From Bacteroidales bacterium (GTDB lineage: Bacteria > Bacteroidota > Bacteroidia > Bacteroidales > WCHB1-69), in contig JAGCXN010000006.1 of assembly GCA_017961265.1 (NCBI GenBank), forward strand, positions 98,273 to 162,272: DNA of 64,000 nt, given 5' to 3'. The notes under the pieces are model-generated. The model saw nothing but the letters and a program-made list of their open reading frames with translations, ran no database searches and was not told the origin of the DNA. How positions within the stretch are numbered: the stretch's first letter is position 1; each line of letters opens with the position of its first letter. This document shows, piece after piece, positions 25,083 through 35,900 of this stretch. The position numbers were made by a program, and so were the translations under genes.

Positions 25083-26735
25083 TTACTTCAGCTTCAGAAT
25101 CGAGCGGTAGCGGGCGTTGTCGTTCAGGATTTCCTTCGCGGTGGCGATGTCGGGGTCGATGGAGAGCTGGCTGCAGATGCGGCCTTTCTGGTAGTAGTAG
25201 CGAACCGCAATTTCGGAAGCCAAGTATTCGGCAATCTCCTTCTTGTAGGTTTGCAAGTCAGCGGATTTTTCCTGCTTGATTTTTTCGGAGATGGCGTTGC
25301 ACAGCGACTCGATTTTATCCCAGTAGTGGTCGGCTTCGGCCGCTTCCTTTATGTCATCCAGCACGTATTCAGTCTCCGTTTTGTACTGGTAGTCCTTGTT
25401 CTTGAGGAAGTTGACGAACTCGTTGTAGAGGTTGTCGTCCACCTTGAATTCGGCCGCAGGCGGAATTTCCGAATGGTTGGCGTGGTACTGGTTGGCAAAG
25501 TCGAAGATGAGGTTGTTGAGCACGAGCGACACCAGCACGTTGCTGGCCTCCACGTCGGGAGTCGTCACGTCGGGTTCCACACCGCCCTTGTCATAAACCG
25601 TACGCCCGTTCTTGGTCTTGAACGCCACCGCCAGCGAATCCGGAATGTGGACGGGCTTCTGGGTGGAGTCCTTGCCGAAGTAGTCGATGTTCTGCACGCA
25701 GCGGCCGCTGGGGATGTAGTACTTCGACACCGTAATCTTCATCGTGGAGTTGTAGCTGAGCGGCACCACGTTCTGTACCAAGCCCTTGCCAAACGTCTTC
25801 TTGCCGACAATCACGCCGCGGTCGAGGTCTTGGAACGAGCCGGAGACGATTTCCGAGGCGGAAGCACTCATCTCGTTCACCAAAACCACCACCGGTATCT
25901 CCTTGTCGGTGACGGCGACGGGCGTGCGGAAGGTGTTGTTCTGCTCCTTGATTTTGCCCTTGGTCGTCACAATCGTAGTTCCTTGATCCACAAAGATGTT
26001 CATGATTTTGACGGCCTCCTGCAGCAGACCGCCGCCGTTGTTGCGGAGGTCGAACACCAGCTTCGTCATCCCCTGCTTCTTGAGGTCGAGGAACGCATCC
26101 TTCACCTCCTTGCCGGCGTTTTCGGTAAACTGGTCGAGTTTGATGTAGCCGATTTCGCTGTCCAACATCCCGTAATACGGCAGGTTCGGAAGTTTCACCT
26201 CCTCACGCTTGATGTTGAACGACAGCTTCTTGTTCTTGGTAGGACGGAACACCTCGATGGCGAGAGTGCTGCCCGGCTGTCCTTTCAGGATGGCGCTGAC
26301 ATCGGAGGAAGATTTCCCTTCGGTCGATTTCCCGTCAATCTTCAGGATGACGTCACCGGCCAGCAGTCCCGACTTCTGGGCGGGCCAGCCTTCGTAAACT
26401 TCAGATATAATCACCTGTTTGTCACGTTGTTGAATAAGGGAACCGATGCCGCCGTACTGGCCCGCCGTCATCATCTTCACATCCTCGATCTTATTTTCGG
26501 GATAATAGACGGTGTAGGGGTCGAGGCTTTCCAACATCGCGTTGATGGCGGTTTCGGTGAGGTCGCCCGGCGTGATTTCGTCGGCGTACTTGGCGTTCAG
26601 CTCCCGCAACACCGTGATAAAAATATCGACATTCTTGGCGATTTCAAAATCATTCTGGGCCTTGGCCGGCACCAACATCGCGCCGCACAAAACAACGATG
26701 GCGAATATATGTTTCAAATGGTTCATAATTTTCAA
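25083..26735 (-). CDS. S41-family C-terminal processing peptidase
   Basis: 550 residues with a signal peptide (first 25 residues, ending ALVPAKA-like), an N-terminal helical part, a PDZ domain (about 90-180, GGIGSLIQQRDK to GDVILKIDGKST) and the S41 core. The catalytic Ser is in MSASASEIVSG and the Lys in KKTFGKGLVQ. It should work in the periplasm, cutting proteins near their C-terminus. It sits at the end of the yidD-rnpA-hemD block, a common Bacteroidota arrangement; only 21 bases, filled by a TTTTCAR array, separate it from yidD. Confidence 0.93.
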   Translation of the reverse strand: MKIMNHLKHIFAIVVLCGAMLVPAKAQNDFEIAKNVDIFITVLRELNAKYADEITPGDLTETAINAMLESLDPYTVYYPENKIEDVKMMTAGQYGGIGSLIQQRDKQVIISEVYEGWPAQKSGLLAGDVILKIDGKSTEGKSSSDVSAILKGQPGSTLAIEVFRPTKNKKLSFNIKREEVKLPNLPYYGMLDSEIGYIKLDQFTENAGKEVKDAFLDLKKQGMTKLVFDLRNNGGGLLQEAVKIMNIFVDQGTTIVTTKGKIKEQNNTFRTPVAVTDKEIPVVVLVNEMSASASEIVSGSFQDLDRGVIVGKKTFGKGLVQNVVPLSYNSTMKITVSKYYIPSGRCVQNIDYFGKDSTQKPVHIPDSLAVAFKTKNGRTVYDKGGVEPDVTTPDVEASNVLVSLVLNNLIFDFANQYHANHSEIPPAAEFKVDDNLYNEFVNFLKNKDYQYKTETEYVLDDIKEAAEADHYWDKIESLCNAISEKIKQEKSADLQTYKKEIAEYLASEIAVRYYYQKGRICSQLSIDPDIATAKEILNDNARYRSILKLK

Positions 26736-26756
26736 TTTTCAGTTTTCAATTTTCAA
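26729..26756. repeat. Seven-base array TTTTCAR, four units
   Basis: TTTTCAA, TTTTCAG, TTTTCAA, TTTTCAA in period seven, filling the gap between the yidD stop and the S41 protease start. Confidence 0.8.
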
Positions 26757-27011
26757 TTATGGTACGGGGTCGTAACCGCTGCCGCCCCATGGGTTGCAGG
26801 AGAGGACACGCTTGAAGGTGAGCCACGAACCTTTGAAGGGGCCGTGTTTCTGTATCGCTTCCAAGCCGTAGTTGGAGCAGGTGGGCGTATAGCGGCAGCT
26901 GCGTCCGATGAGCGGGGATAGCGTCCACTGATAGACCTTGATAAGGGCAATCAGGATGGCCGAAAGACCTTTTTTGAAATAGTTCCAGATGGTTTTCAGA
27001 AAATGCTTCAT
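26757..27011 (-). CDS. yidD: Membrane protein insertion efficiency factor YidD
   Basis: 84 residues with an amphipathic N-terminal helix and the family signature: [20 protein letters not shown] and [11 protein letters not shown]. YidD helps YidC insert inner-membrane proteins. Its start overlaps the rnpA stop by four bases, as is usual for these two genes. Confidence 0.95.
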   Translation of the reverse strand: MKHFLKTIWNYFKKGLSAILIALIKVYQWTLSPLIGRSCRYTPTCSNYGLEAIQKHGPFKGSWLTFKRVLSCNPWGGSGYDPVP

Positions 27012-27421
27012 CGTGATTCTGCAACCTTTGTTAAACGATGAAGAATCTCAATTATTTTGCTTTCAATCGAATTATAAGGCAAAAGGTCGCGCCCGACAAA
27101 GTAGAACATCAGGTCGGCGCGGATGCCGTCGGGGAGGTGCAGGTCAAGCTCCTGCCGATGGTGAAGCCGCCAAGCCTCGCGGGTAAGACGTTTGAGGCGG
27201 TTGCGGTCCACGGCGTGCTTGAACGTCCGTTTCGGCACGACCACCAGAATGCGGTTCACCTTCACTTCGTCGGTAACGGGGGTGAAATCGTAAAAGCAGC
27301 GATAGGGATAGAAAGAAACTTTCTGCTGTTTGTCGAACAGCCGCTCAATGGTCAGTTTGGAGCAGATGCGTTCCTCTTTGGAGAAAGTAAGATGCTGTTT
27401 GTTAGCGTCTTCTGGTTGCAT
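27008..27421 (-). CDS. rnpA: Ribonuclease P protein component
   Basis: 137 residues. The RNase P protein signature is [15 protein letters not shown], preceded by [11 protein letters not shown]. It binds the catalytic RNA and helps remove the 5' leader of precursor tRNAs. The start overlaps hemD by 20 bases and the end overlaps yidD by four. Confidence 0.96.
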   Translation of the reverse strand: MQPEDANKQHLTFSKEERICSKLTIERLFDKQQKVSFYPYRCFYDFTPVTDEVKVNRILVVVPKRTFKHAVDRNRLKRLTREAWRLHHRQELDLHLPDGIRADLMFYFVGRDLLPYNSIESKIIEILHRLTKVAESR

Positions 27422-28166
27422 ATTCCTTCAAGAAAATGTCCATTGCCGCCGTGATGGAGGGAGCCTCTTTCGACGGAGCCTTGACATGCAAAGTGAAACC
27501 GGCATCGGTGACAGCCTGTGCAGCGGCCTCGCCGAGTACACCGAAAGCCACCTCGCCCTGCTCGAAGTCGGGGAAGTTCTGCTTCAGCGACTGGATTCCC
27601 GACGGGCTGAAGAAAATGATCATGTCGTACTTCGCAATATCGACTTCGTCCTTGAGATTGGCGGGCACGTTTTTGAAAATCACAGCCTGCGTATAGGCGA
27701 TGTTGTGTTCGTCGCAGAAGGTGGCGAGACCTGTAGCGGGCATGTCGCTACCGCAAGGAATCAGGAACTTACAGTCCTGATTCTTCAAGATAAGGTCATA
27801 AAGTCCCTTCGGATCGTTGTTCTTGTTGAAAAACACCTTACGCTTACGGAACTGGATGTAGTTCTGGAGGTAGAACGCCGTGGCATCGGTGGTGCAGATA
27901 TACTTTGTGTCTTCCGGAAGTTCCACACGGAGCTCTTTCAGAAGGCTGAAGAAATAGTCAACGGTGTTTTTGCTGGAGAAGACGACTGCTGTATGGTCAA
28001 GGATGTTGATTTTCTCCTCACGAAATTCGCGTGACGTAAGAGCCTCCACACGGAAAAATTTGAAAAAGTCGATGTTAATACTGTACTTTCTCTTCAGTTC
28101 AGCATAGGGCGACTTGTCGAAATCGGCAGGCGGATTCTGGGAAATCAGGATGTTTTTAATCTTCAT
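27402..28166 (-). CDS. hemD: Uroporphyrinogen-III synthase
   Basis: 254 residues, two-lobed HemD fold: ILISQNPPADF at the start, VVFSSKNTVDYFF in the first lobe, and DMIIFFSPSGIQSLKQNFP near residue 190 in the second. It closes hydroxymethylbilane to uroporphyrinogen III for tetrapyrrole synthesis. Sequence conservation is low in this family, so the call leans also on context: the DUF4271-hemD-rnpA-yidD order is typical of Bacteroidota. Confidence 0.9.
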   Translation of the reverse strand: MKIKNILISQNPPADFDKSPYAELKRKYSINIDFFKFFRVEALTSREFREEKINILDHTAVVFSSKNTVDYFFSLLKELRVELPEDTKYICTTDATAFYLQNYIQFRKRKVFFNKNNDPKGLYDLILKNQDCKFLIPCGSDMPATGLATFCDEHNIAYTQAVIFKNVPANLKDEVDIAKYDMIIFFSPSGIQSLKQNFPDFEQGEVAFGVLGEAAAQAVTDAGFTLHVKAPSKEAPSITAAMDIFLKEYATRRR

Positions 28167-28208
28167 TGCGCAAAAACATTAATTACGTTCATTATCGGAA
28201 AACCTTAT

Positions 28209-28859
28209 CTACCTAAGCATTGCAAGCAGTTTTAGAATAATGAGATAGGGTAAAATTTCAAGGGTGCAAAAGTACAAAAAAAATTGAAACAAACTTAATG
28301 CGGAAGATTTTAACGTTAAGGTTCTAACCACCATCATCACATAAGCCGCAACAAAGAAAGGCAAATAGACGAACAGAATGGCAGGCATTCCAAGATAAAT
28401 AGTGGTGGCCAATATCGGCATCAGCACGATGGAACTGTCGGAATAGTAGAAGAACTTGCTATGGTTGAAAATGGCGGCGTCACTGTCACACTCGAACAGC
28501 TTGCCAAGCAACGTGCTATTTCCAAATTTGAAGAAAAAATCGAACAATGCAGCACCGAAACAAAGAATGTACAACCATTTTAAATTGATATTGGAAGAGA
28601 AATCCGGCAAGAGAGTCACCACCAGATAAAAGACCAAAAGTCCCTGAATGAGCGTATTAAACAGAGTTCCAAAATAGAAGCACCATTCATTGTATAACTT
28701 GCTTTCGCGGAAAAACTGCGAGCGCACACGGGGAAGGAAAAGAGCCTGCAGGGTGGAGCGGAAGTTACGCCTGTTTCGCGCCACATTAAGGGTCAGCACC
28801 AATAATGCCAGACAGAAGACAAAAGTGGCAATATCTGCATAGGAAGAAATTGGTACCAT
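28209..28859 (-). CDS. DUF4271 domain-containing membrane protein
   Basis: 216 residues with about six membrane helices and few charged residues apart from the first loop (RSQFFRESKLYNEW). It is the standard neighbour of hemD in Bacteroidota. Function unknown. It begins 13 bases after the M23 peptidase stop. Confidence 0.85.
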   Translation of the reverse strand: MVPISSYADIATFVFCLALLVLTLNVARNRRNFRSTLQALFLPRVRSQFFRESKLYNEWCFYFGTLFNTLIQGLLVFYLVVTLLPDFSSNINLKWLYILCFGAALFDFFFKFGNSTLLGKLFECDSDAAIFNHSKFFYYSDSSIVLMPILATTIYLGMPAILFVYLPFFVAAYVMMVVRTLTLKSSALSLFQFFLYFCTLEILPYLIILKLLAMLR

Positions 28860-28872
28860 ATTTCTTTATTTT

Positions 28873-29832
28873 TTACCGCACCCGCAGTTTCCGTCCGATC
28901 TGCAAAATAGTAGTTTCCCTGATCTTATTGAGTTTGCACAACTTGGAGACGGTAGTGTGGTAGCGGGCGGCAATTTTACCAAGCGTGTCGCCTTTACGCA
29001 CCGTGTAATATTGCGGCGAACCGGACCCACTGGAGGAAGTGCTGGCAGTGCTTTTTGACGAACTCTGCGAGGAGGAGGTTTGTGCAACAGTCCTATCGGC
29101 TTGCCCATAACGGGAATTGATGTTATAGTAGTTTTTCCGGATAGTAAGGCACGTGTCACGCAGGCAGCTGTTGGGCCAATCCACCACACGCTCGGGGTCG
29201 AAGGCCTTGCCCATATAACGGGTCTCGAAATGGAGGTGAGGTCCCGTGCTCCGTCCGGTGCTGCCGCCCAAGCCAATCACCTCACCGGCTCGCACCGGCT
29301 CATTCTCCTTGACCAGAATCTTGGAAAGGTGCCCATAGTAAGTCTCCAGACCGTTGTCGTGCCGTACGATGACGAGGTTGCCGTAGCCGCCGGTTTTGCT
29401 GCTTCCTTCCGCCACGCGCACCACACCGTTGAACGCCGAACGTATCGAATCACCCGTGTTAAGCGGGATGTCAATGCCACGGTGCGGACGCTTGCGCCGG
29501 TACCCGTAACGGGAATAGACGTATCCTTTGATAGGCAATACGAACGGATGGCTCTGGTCCACCAATGTCAACAATACCGTATCCGGCAGCGAGGCAATCT
29601 CCACATCCTTGAAGGCATGGATGGCCTCCGTATCCCAGTGATCCGACAAAGCGTCCATGTCTATTTCAGGACGGTCAAGTTCCAAATAAGTCCACGTATT
29701 ATCGCTGAAAAGGACCACCTTGGTGTATTTGTCCTTGGTATTGAGGGTATCGAGTGGGTAAGTTTCCTGCTCTTGAGCAAAGATATTGAGCAACAATATA
29801 TTAAAAAGGAAAAAGTATCCTATTTTCTTCAT
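28873..29832 (-). CDS. M23 (LytM-type) peptidase with LysM domain
   Basis: 319 residues from the ATG at 29832, chosen because it begins with a signal peptide (MKKIGYFFLFNILLLNIFAQ); the frame extends 12 codons upstream. The LytM domain holds HRGIDIPLNTGD, YYGHLSK and PHLHFE, the zinc-binding and catalytic residues in full. A Ser-rich linker (about 240-270) leads to a C-terminal LysM (YTVRKGDTLGKIA). It should cut or bind peptidoglycan in the periplasm. First gene of the block ending with the S41 protease. Confidence 0.93.
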   Translation of the reverse strand: MKKIGYFFLFNILLLNIFAQEQETYPLDTLNTKDKYTKVVLFSDNTWTYLELDRPEIDMDALSDHWDTEAIHAFKDVEIASLPDTVLLTLVDQSHPFVLPIKGYVYSRYGYRRKRPHRGIDIPLNTGDSIRSAFNGVVRVAEGSSKTGGYGNLVIVRHDNGLETYYGHLSKILVKENEPVRAGEVIGLGGSTGRSTGPHLHFETRYMGKAFDPERVVDWPNSCLRDTCLTIRKNYYNINSRYGQADRTVAQTSSSQSSSKSTASTSSSGSGSPQYYTVRKGDTLGKIAARYHTTVSKLCKLNKIRETTILQIGRKLRVR

Positions 29833-29900
29833 AAAAGCCAGTTTTGGATTATGTATAGATATTTTCAACGAAAAAAATCTGTTACTTATTGCATCCTCAT

Positions 29901-29933
29901 AAAAAAATCCCCTGCACCAGATGGTGCAAGGGA
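29901..29933 (-). terminator. Terminator after the giant surface-protein gene
   Basis: Twelve-base stem (TCCCTTGCACCA / TGGTGCAGGGGA with one G-T) with a two-base loop, followed on the minus strand by seven T. It starts 27 bases after the stop codon. Confidence 0.85.
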
Positions 29934-29959
29934 CTTTCTGAAAACTGTATCTCGTATGA

Positions 29960-32900
29960 TTAGTCGTGTACGCAGCGGACGCTGAATGCCGTAGTCACTG
30001 TGGCCGGGATAATCTCAACTGTGCCACAGGTCGAGCCGAACTCGCAAGCGTTGGCAATTGTGGTTGCACCCGGAGTATAAGACCAAAGGTAACCTTTGAC
30101 ATACAGATACTCGTAACGATCCAGTTCAGAATTGTACTTACCACCAGGCTCCATCGTAAAGCTGCTGAGGTTCGTACCCGGAGTCAGCCAGTGCTCGGTG
30201 GAGAGGAGATCATCAGCTTCCCAATGCACCATCAGGTCGGCGAAGTCTTCGTCGTCTGGAATATGCCAGCCGTTGGGACAGATGCCCTGTACCTGCGTCG
30301 GGACGGAACGCATCAACGGGATACGGGTGGCTGCGTTGTAAGTGTACAGCTTGCCATAGATAGTATCCTCTGGATGGTTCTCCGTACCCGGATACTGCAT
30401 CGGGGCGGGTGTAATCAGTTCATTGTCGTTAGCATAGTGCGTGGAGCGGGCATTGCGGGCCGTCCAGCAGTTACAACCCACCTGAACTGTCGGGTACTCA
30501 ATACCGTCGCCGTCAATAGCTGTTACGCCAGCTCCGCAGGGCGGGAAGTTCACCGTCACTCTCTGCTGGAACTCTACATAGTCACCGCAGTCGTCCGTAA
30601 TACGCCATGTGATAACGTATGGTTGGTCAATGTCGGCTCTGTAGCGGTGGTCGGCCGGGATACCAGCACTGTCAAGAACCACCGTCATGTCACTCATGTT
30701 GTTGATGAGCGTGCGGTGAAGTTCGATAAGCGTATCGCATACACCGTAGTTCAGCGTCACCGTCGTGTCGGGACAGCTGAAGGTGATGTTGCCCGGAGTC
30801 AACACCGACGGACGCACCGTAATCGTGAAGGTCTTTGTCGGACCGTCACAAGTCACGCCGCCATTACTGAAGTGCGGAGTCACTACAATGGTAGCAATCA
30901 GAGGTGCATTGGTAATATTCGTGGCTGTGAAAGCAGCGATATCGCCACTGCCCGTTGCAGCCAAACCAATACCGGTTTCATTGTTTTCCCAAGTATATGT
31001 CGTGGTACCGCCCGTGTTCGTCGTAGCAAAGGTCACCGTCGTCGTGCTGGCATTATTGCATACCACCTGATTTTCAATCGACTCAACTTCTGCTGTCGGA
31101 TTCACCGTAATTGTAAACGATTCTGTCGGACCGTCACAAGTCACACCATCTTTGGTGAAGTGCGGGGTCACCACAATCGTAGCCGTCACGGGGGCGTTGG
31201 TCGTATTCGTGGCTGTGAAAGCAGCGATATTGCCGCTGCCCGTTGCAGCCAAACCAATACTGGTTTCGTCATTCTCCCATGTAAACGTGGTCGTACCGCC
31301 CGCGTTCGTGGAAACAAAGATTATTTCGTCCGTATTGGCATTATTGCATACCACCTGATTTTCAATCGGCTCAACCTCAGCTGTCGGGTTCACCGTCACT
31401 GTGAATGTGCTGTCTGCACCCTCGCAACTGATACCGTTGTTCGTATAAGTCGGGCGAACCGTGAAGGTCACCACTTGTGCAGTAGTCGTCAGGTTGCTCA
31501 GCGTAGCAGCAGCGATGTCGCCCGTGCCGCTGGCGGCAATACCCGTCACATTCGTCGTGTTGTCGCGCGTCCAGGCGTAGCTCATCGTGCCGTCTGTAAT
31601 GTCCGTGGAGAAGGTCACTGCAGACATGTTTTCGCCATGGCAGATGGTCTGGTCGGCCACCTCATCCATACGAACTTGCGGGTTCACCACCACCACGAAT
31701 GTGCTGTCCGCACCCTCGCAGCTGATACCGTTGTTCGTGTAGGTCGGACGCACCGTGAAGGTCACCGTCTGGGCCGTGGCTGTCAGGTTGCTCAGCGTCG
31801 TGGCGGCGATGTTGCCCGTGCCGCTCGTGGCGATGCCCGTCACATTGTCGTTGTCACGTGTCCAGGCGTAGCTCATGCTGCCGTCCGTGATCGCCGTCGC
31901 GAAGTTCACGGCTGCCATCTGCGTGTTGTGGCAGATCGTGTCGTTGGCCGGCTTGTTCATCTGCACCTGCGGGTTCACCACGACTACGAATGTGCTGTCC
32001 GCACCTTCGCAGCTGATGCCGTTGTTCGTGTAGGTCGGTCTCACCGTGAAGGTCACCGTCTGGGCACTGGTCGTCAGGTTGCTCAGTGTCGTGGCGGCGA
32101 TGTTGCCCGTGCCGCTCGTGGCGATGCCCGTCACATTGGCATTGTCACGTGTCCAGGCGTAGCTCATGCTGCCGTCCGTGATCGCCGTTGTGAAGTTCAC
32201 GGCTGCCATCTGCGTGTTGTGGCAGATCGTGTCGTTGGCCGGCTTGTTCATCTGGACCTGCGGGTTCACCGTGATGGTGAATGTTTCGGCCGGGCCGTCG
32301 CAAGTCACACCGTCATTAGTGAAGTGCGGTGTCACCGTGATGGTGGCAGTCAACGCGGCGTTCGTTGTGTTCGTGGCCGTGAAGGCCGCGATGTCGCCAT
32401 TACCGCTGGCGGCCAGACCAATGCCGGTCTCATCGTTCGTCCAAGAGTAGGTCACATCTCCACCAGTGTTCGTCGTGGAGAACGACACGGCTGTCGTGGC
32501 GTTGTGGCACACCTTCTTGTCTTCCACAGCATTCACCGTGGCAACCGGGTTGATAGTGATGTTTTGGATCTTGACGGTGCTATTGCCTTCGGCATCGGTC
32601 ACGGTCCACTGTCTGCGGATCACTCGCGGTCCGAGGTCGCTGGCTGGCAGCGTATCGAGGTCCACATGTGCCACTGTAAGATCTGTTGCAGGCGTGCAGG
32701 CGTCTGCCAGATTGGTGGGCTCAAGCGTGACGGAAATAGGAGCGTCGATGTTGCCCGATGCGTCTCTGCAAAGTGTAAGGTCCGCAGGAGCAGTAAAGGT
32801 CGGCTTGATCGTGTCCACAATTTCCATTGAGCCGTTAGTCACCTTGAATGTCACAGGATTATAGTTGGTGTTGATGTTCGTGAACTTGCCGTCCAGTTCC

Positions 32901-35900
32901 ATAGTGTAAGTACCCACTGCCGATTCTGTCACAATGGAGTCTTCAGCAGGACTGAAGGTGAAGTCACTCATCGCATAGATGTTCAGAGGATCCTCAATAA
33001 CCACATCGTAACCATGTACGGTATGATTGCTGCCGTCGCAGTCGAAGCCACCAGTATGACCTGTAATCGTGACAAGAGCTGTGGCTGGCGTAATGGTCAG
33101 CGTACCCATCGTTTTCACAATCACATTGGAGATATAGTTGCCACTGTTCTGCAAAGTAACCGTATAAGTATTGTTGTTAGCGGCAGTTTCGGAAACATTG
33201 GTCACACTTCTCGGACTGCTGATGGTGAGCTTGTCGCCGGTGGCCAAAGTCACTTCGGCCGTTTCGCCGTCTGCAATCTCATAGGTAGATGTTCCTCTCT
33301 TCACTGTATATTTGGTATAGCTATGCGCCGTGCCATCATAAGCCCATTCCTTATCGTAAGAGGTGACATATATTTTCATTGTATCCGGAATAATCACCAG
33401 AGCACTATCATGGGTAGTAATATTGAACCAGCTGGTGCGGACTGCTGCATCATCGTCAGCTCTCGTCACAACGGGAGTACCGCTGAAGCTATTGGCATAA
33501 ATACCTACATTCACCTTTTCGCTCGGATTGGCCGTAACGGCAGTGATATGGTAGGCAGTGTCGGCAACTGTGATGGTGGCCACGCCGCTCGTGCTGGCAT
33601 ATACAGTGCCGTTGTATTCCACCGTAAACTCGCTCACCGCGTGCTCATTGCCATCGTACATAACTGTGTCCCCGTTGGCTTTCAACACGAGTGCCAGCGG
33701 CTCGATGGTCAATGTACCCGGCTGCGGGGTCACCGTGTAGTTCCAAAGGTCTATTTGGGCAGGATCAGCCGTGATGGGGTACGTGCCCGGCACAGAATTA
33801 ATCGTAGCAGTCGTGCTGATTACTGGCTGTCCATGGAGCGTCAGCGTGTCTTTCAGATCTGCCTCATTGTCATTGACAGCAAAATCCGTCAGAGTGTATT
33901 CCCAAGTTGTCGGATTCGCCTCACCGAACTGGCGCGTCACGTTATCAGGAGTGAGGGTACATTCCGCCTTGGTAATGGTAAGTGTTCCATAGGCTGTGCT
34001 CACGATATAGTCAGTCAGACGGGTGTCCGTACCGCTCATCGGAGCGTAGTCGAACGTGTTGGTATATACGCCCACATTCACAGGAGCAGCAAAATTGGAG
34101 TAGTCGAAACCTTCGCCCACAGCGAAACCATAGCTACTGGCCTGTTCCACGATGGTGGTGGCGGTCAGTTCTGCACCGTCATACACTTTCTCGCCATTGT
34201 CGGACTTCAGGTTCAGCGGGCGCGGAGAGATCTCCAAGGTGCCGAAATTGGTGGTAATTGTACCTTCATAGTTGACGCTGCCTGACAGACGATAGGTGTA
34301 TGTATTGTTGTTAGGGGCATTGTCCTCCACATGCTTCACTGCTGTGGCCGTAGAAGTGATGGTCAGCGTATCACCAGTGGACAGAATGAACTGGGTGGGG
34401 GAAATGAAAGACATATCCAATCCGTCATACGTCACCGTATATTCATCCTTTCTATAGTTGCTACCCGTATAAATGGTAGAACCTGATTTGGAAGTGATGA
34501 CAATGTCCTTGTCATTTGATGTGATTTTGAGCAAGCCAGGAGTGATGGAAGTCACATTGTAGTTGGACTTCACATCGTGACCCTGCGCGTCCAAAATTTG
34601 ATAATCGCTTTCACCTGTGAACACACCTGGATAGTCACCCACATCCTTACCCTTGGCCAGATAGGTCAAGCCGTTGAGCGTGTGACCGTCCACCATGTTC
34701 ACCTTTGTGATGGTAGTCAGGCGGATAGTATCACCCGTGTATTCCGTGGTAAGGCTTTCACCTGTGAAGGAAACTTCGCGCAACGTAATTTCAAGAGTAC
34801 CCGTGCTGATGGTCAAATTGTAGTTGTTAATGTCGAAGACACCTGCCACCGGATGGTAGTCAATGGTGTTCGGCACACTGCCCACATCGGCAATCTTACC
34901 AATAGCTTCGGGGGCAGCACTCACCTCCCCTTCCACGAAGGGACGCGAAATACCCACCGCTGTTCTCCTTAATGTATCACCGCTATAGATTTCAGTGGCA
35001 CTTGTGGAGGAAAGAGAGATGGAAAGTGGCGTCACCTCAAGATTACCGCTCACCAACACGATATGACCGGCAAAAGTAGTGCCATTGACCAATTCGTTCG
35101 TCGATCTGTTGTAAATCATCACCGTGTCAATGACACTGGCCACAGTGCCCACATTCTTAATATGGCTTGCGCTATTGATGGTCAGTTCATAACGATAGAT
35201 TGTAAGATCCAAATTAGTAGTCGTAAGGAAGGCCACTGTGTCCGTGGTCCATTCTTTTCCATCGTAGGTCTTTTGTTTGGTGGGAGCCGTAAATACCACA
35301 TCCGCGTTGCTGCTCAAATAAATCAATGTGCCGTTCACCACATGGATGGTGTAGTTTGTTGCATAATCAACACCTGACACATAGTTGATGGTGAAGGTAT
35401 TGGGCATGGAGCCGATATGGTCAAGGGCAGCATAGCCGCTATAGGTCGGTTCTTCACCAGTGACCCATGTATCGCCCGTCGAAGTGACAGATTCGGCGGT
35501 AAGGTTGCCTCCACCGGTGTAAACCTCAGTGGCGGATGCCGATGTCAGGGTGATTTCGCGCTTGGCAATATCCACGTTACGGTTCTCCAAGCTAATGTTG
35601 TAACGGCAGCGCACCTCCTCATCGGAGGTTACGCCGTCGGCATACACGCGCAATACAGAGCAGGAATTAATATTATTATGGTAAAGACCGGCATTTTTCT
35701 CATATACACCATCGTTCTCCATCTTCACAATCAGTGAGTCCTTGTATTCTGCATTGCGGTGGAGGACATACCCCGTGGTGGAGGGAATTGCTTCGGCGCC
35801 GGAGATCACCGTACCATTGGAAGCGATGGAGTAGAAGCGCGCATCGTGATAGTTACCATCGTAAGTACCGCTGTAAGAGGCGGCAGTCACCGTATAGACA

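Noticed and set aside
25068-26921. 617-codon plus-strand frame
   Set aside because: Antisense to the S41 protease gene, which has intact catalytic motifs.
29960-30500. Type IX secretion sorting domain at the end of the giant protein
   Set aside because: The C-terminus is a FISUMP domain ending SVRCVHD; the characteristic lysine-rich beta-strand tail is not present.
29966-32830. Long plus-strand frame of 954 codons
   Set aside because: It is antisense to the repeat-rich end of the giant gene, has no signal peptide or domain, and arises because codon use leaves the opposite frame open.
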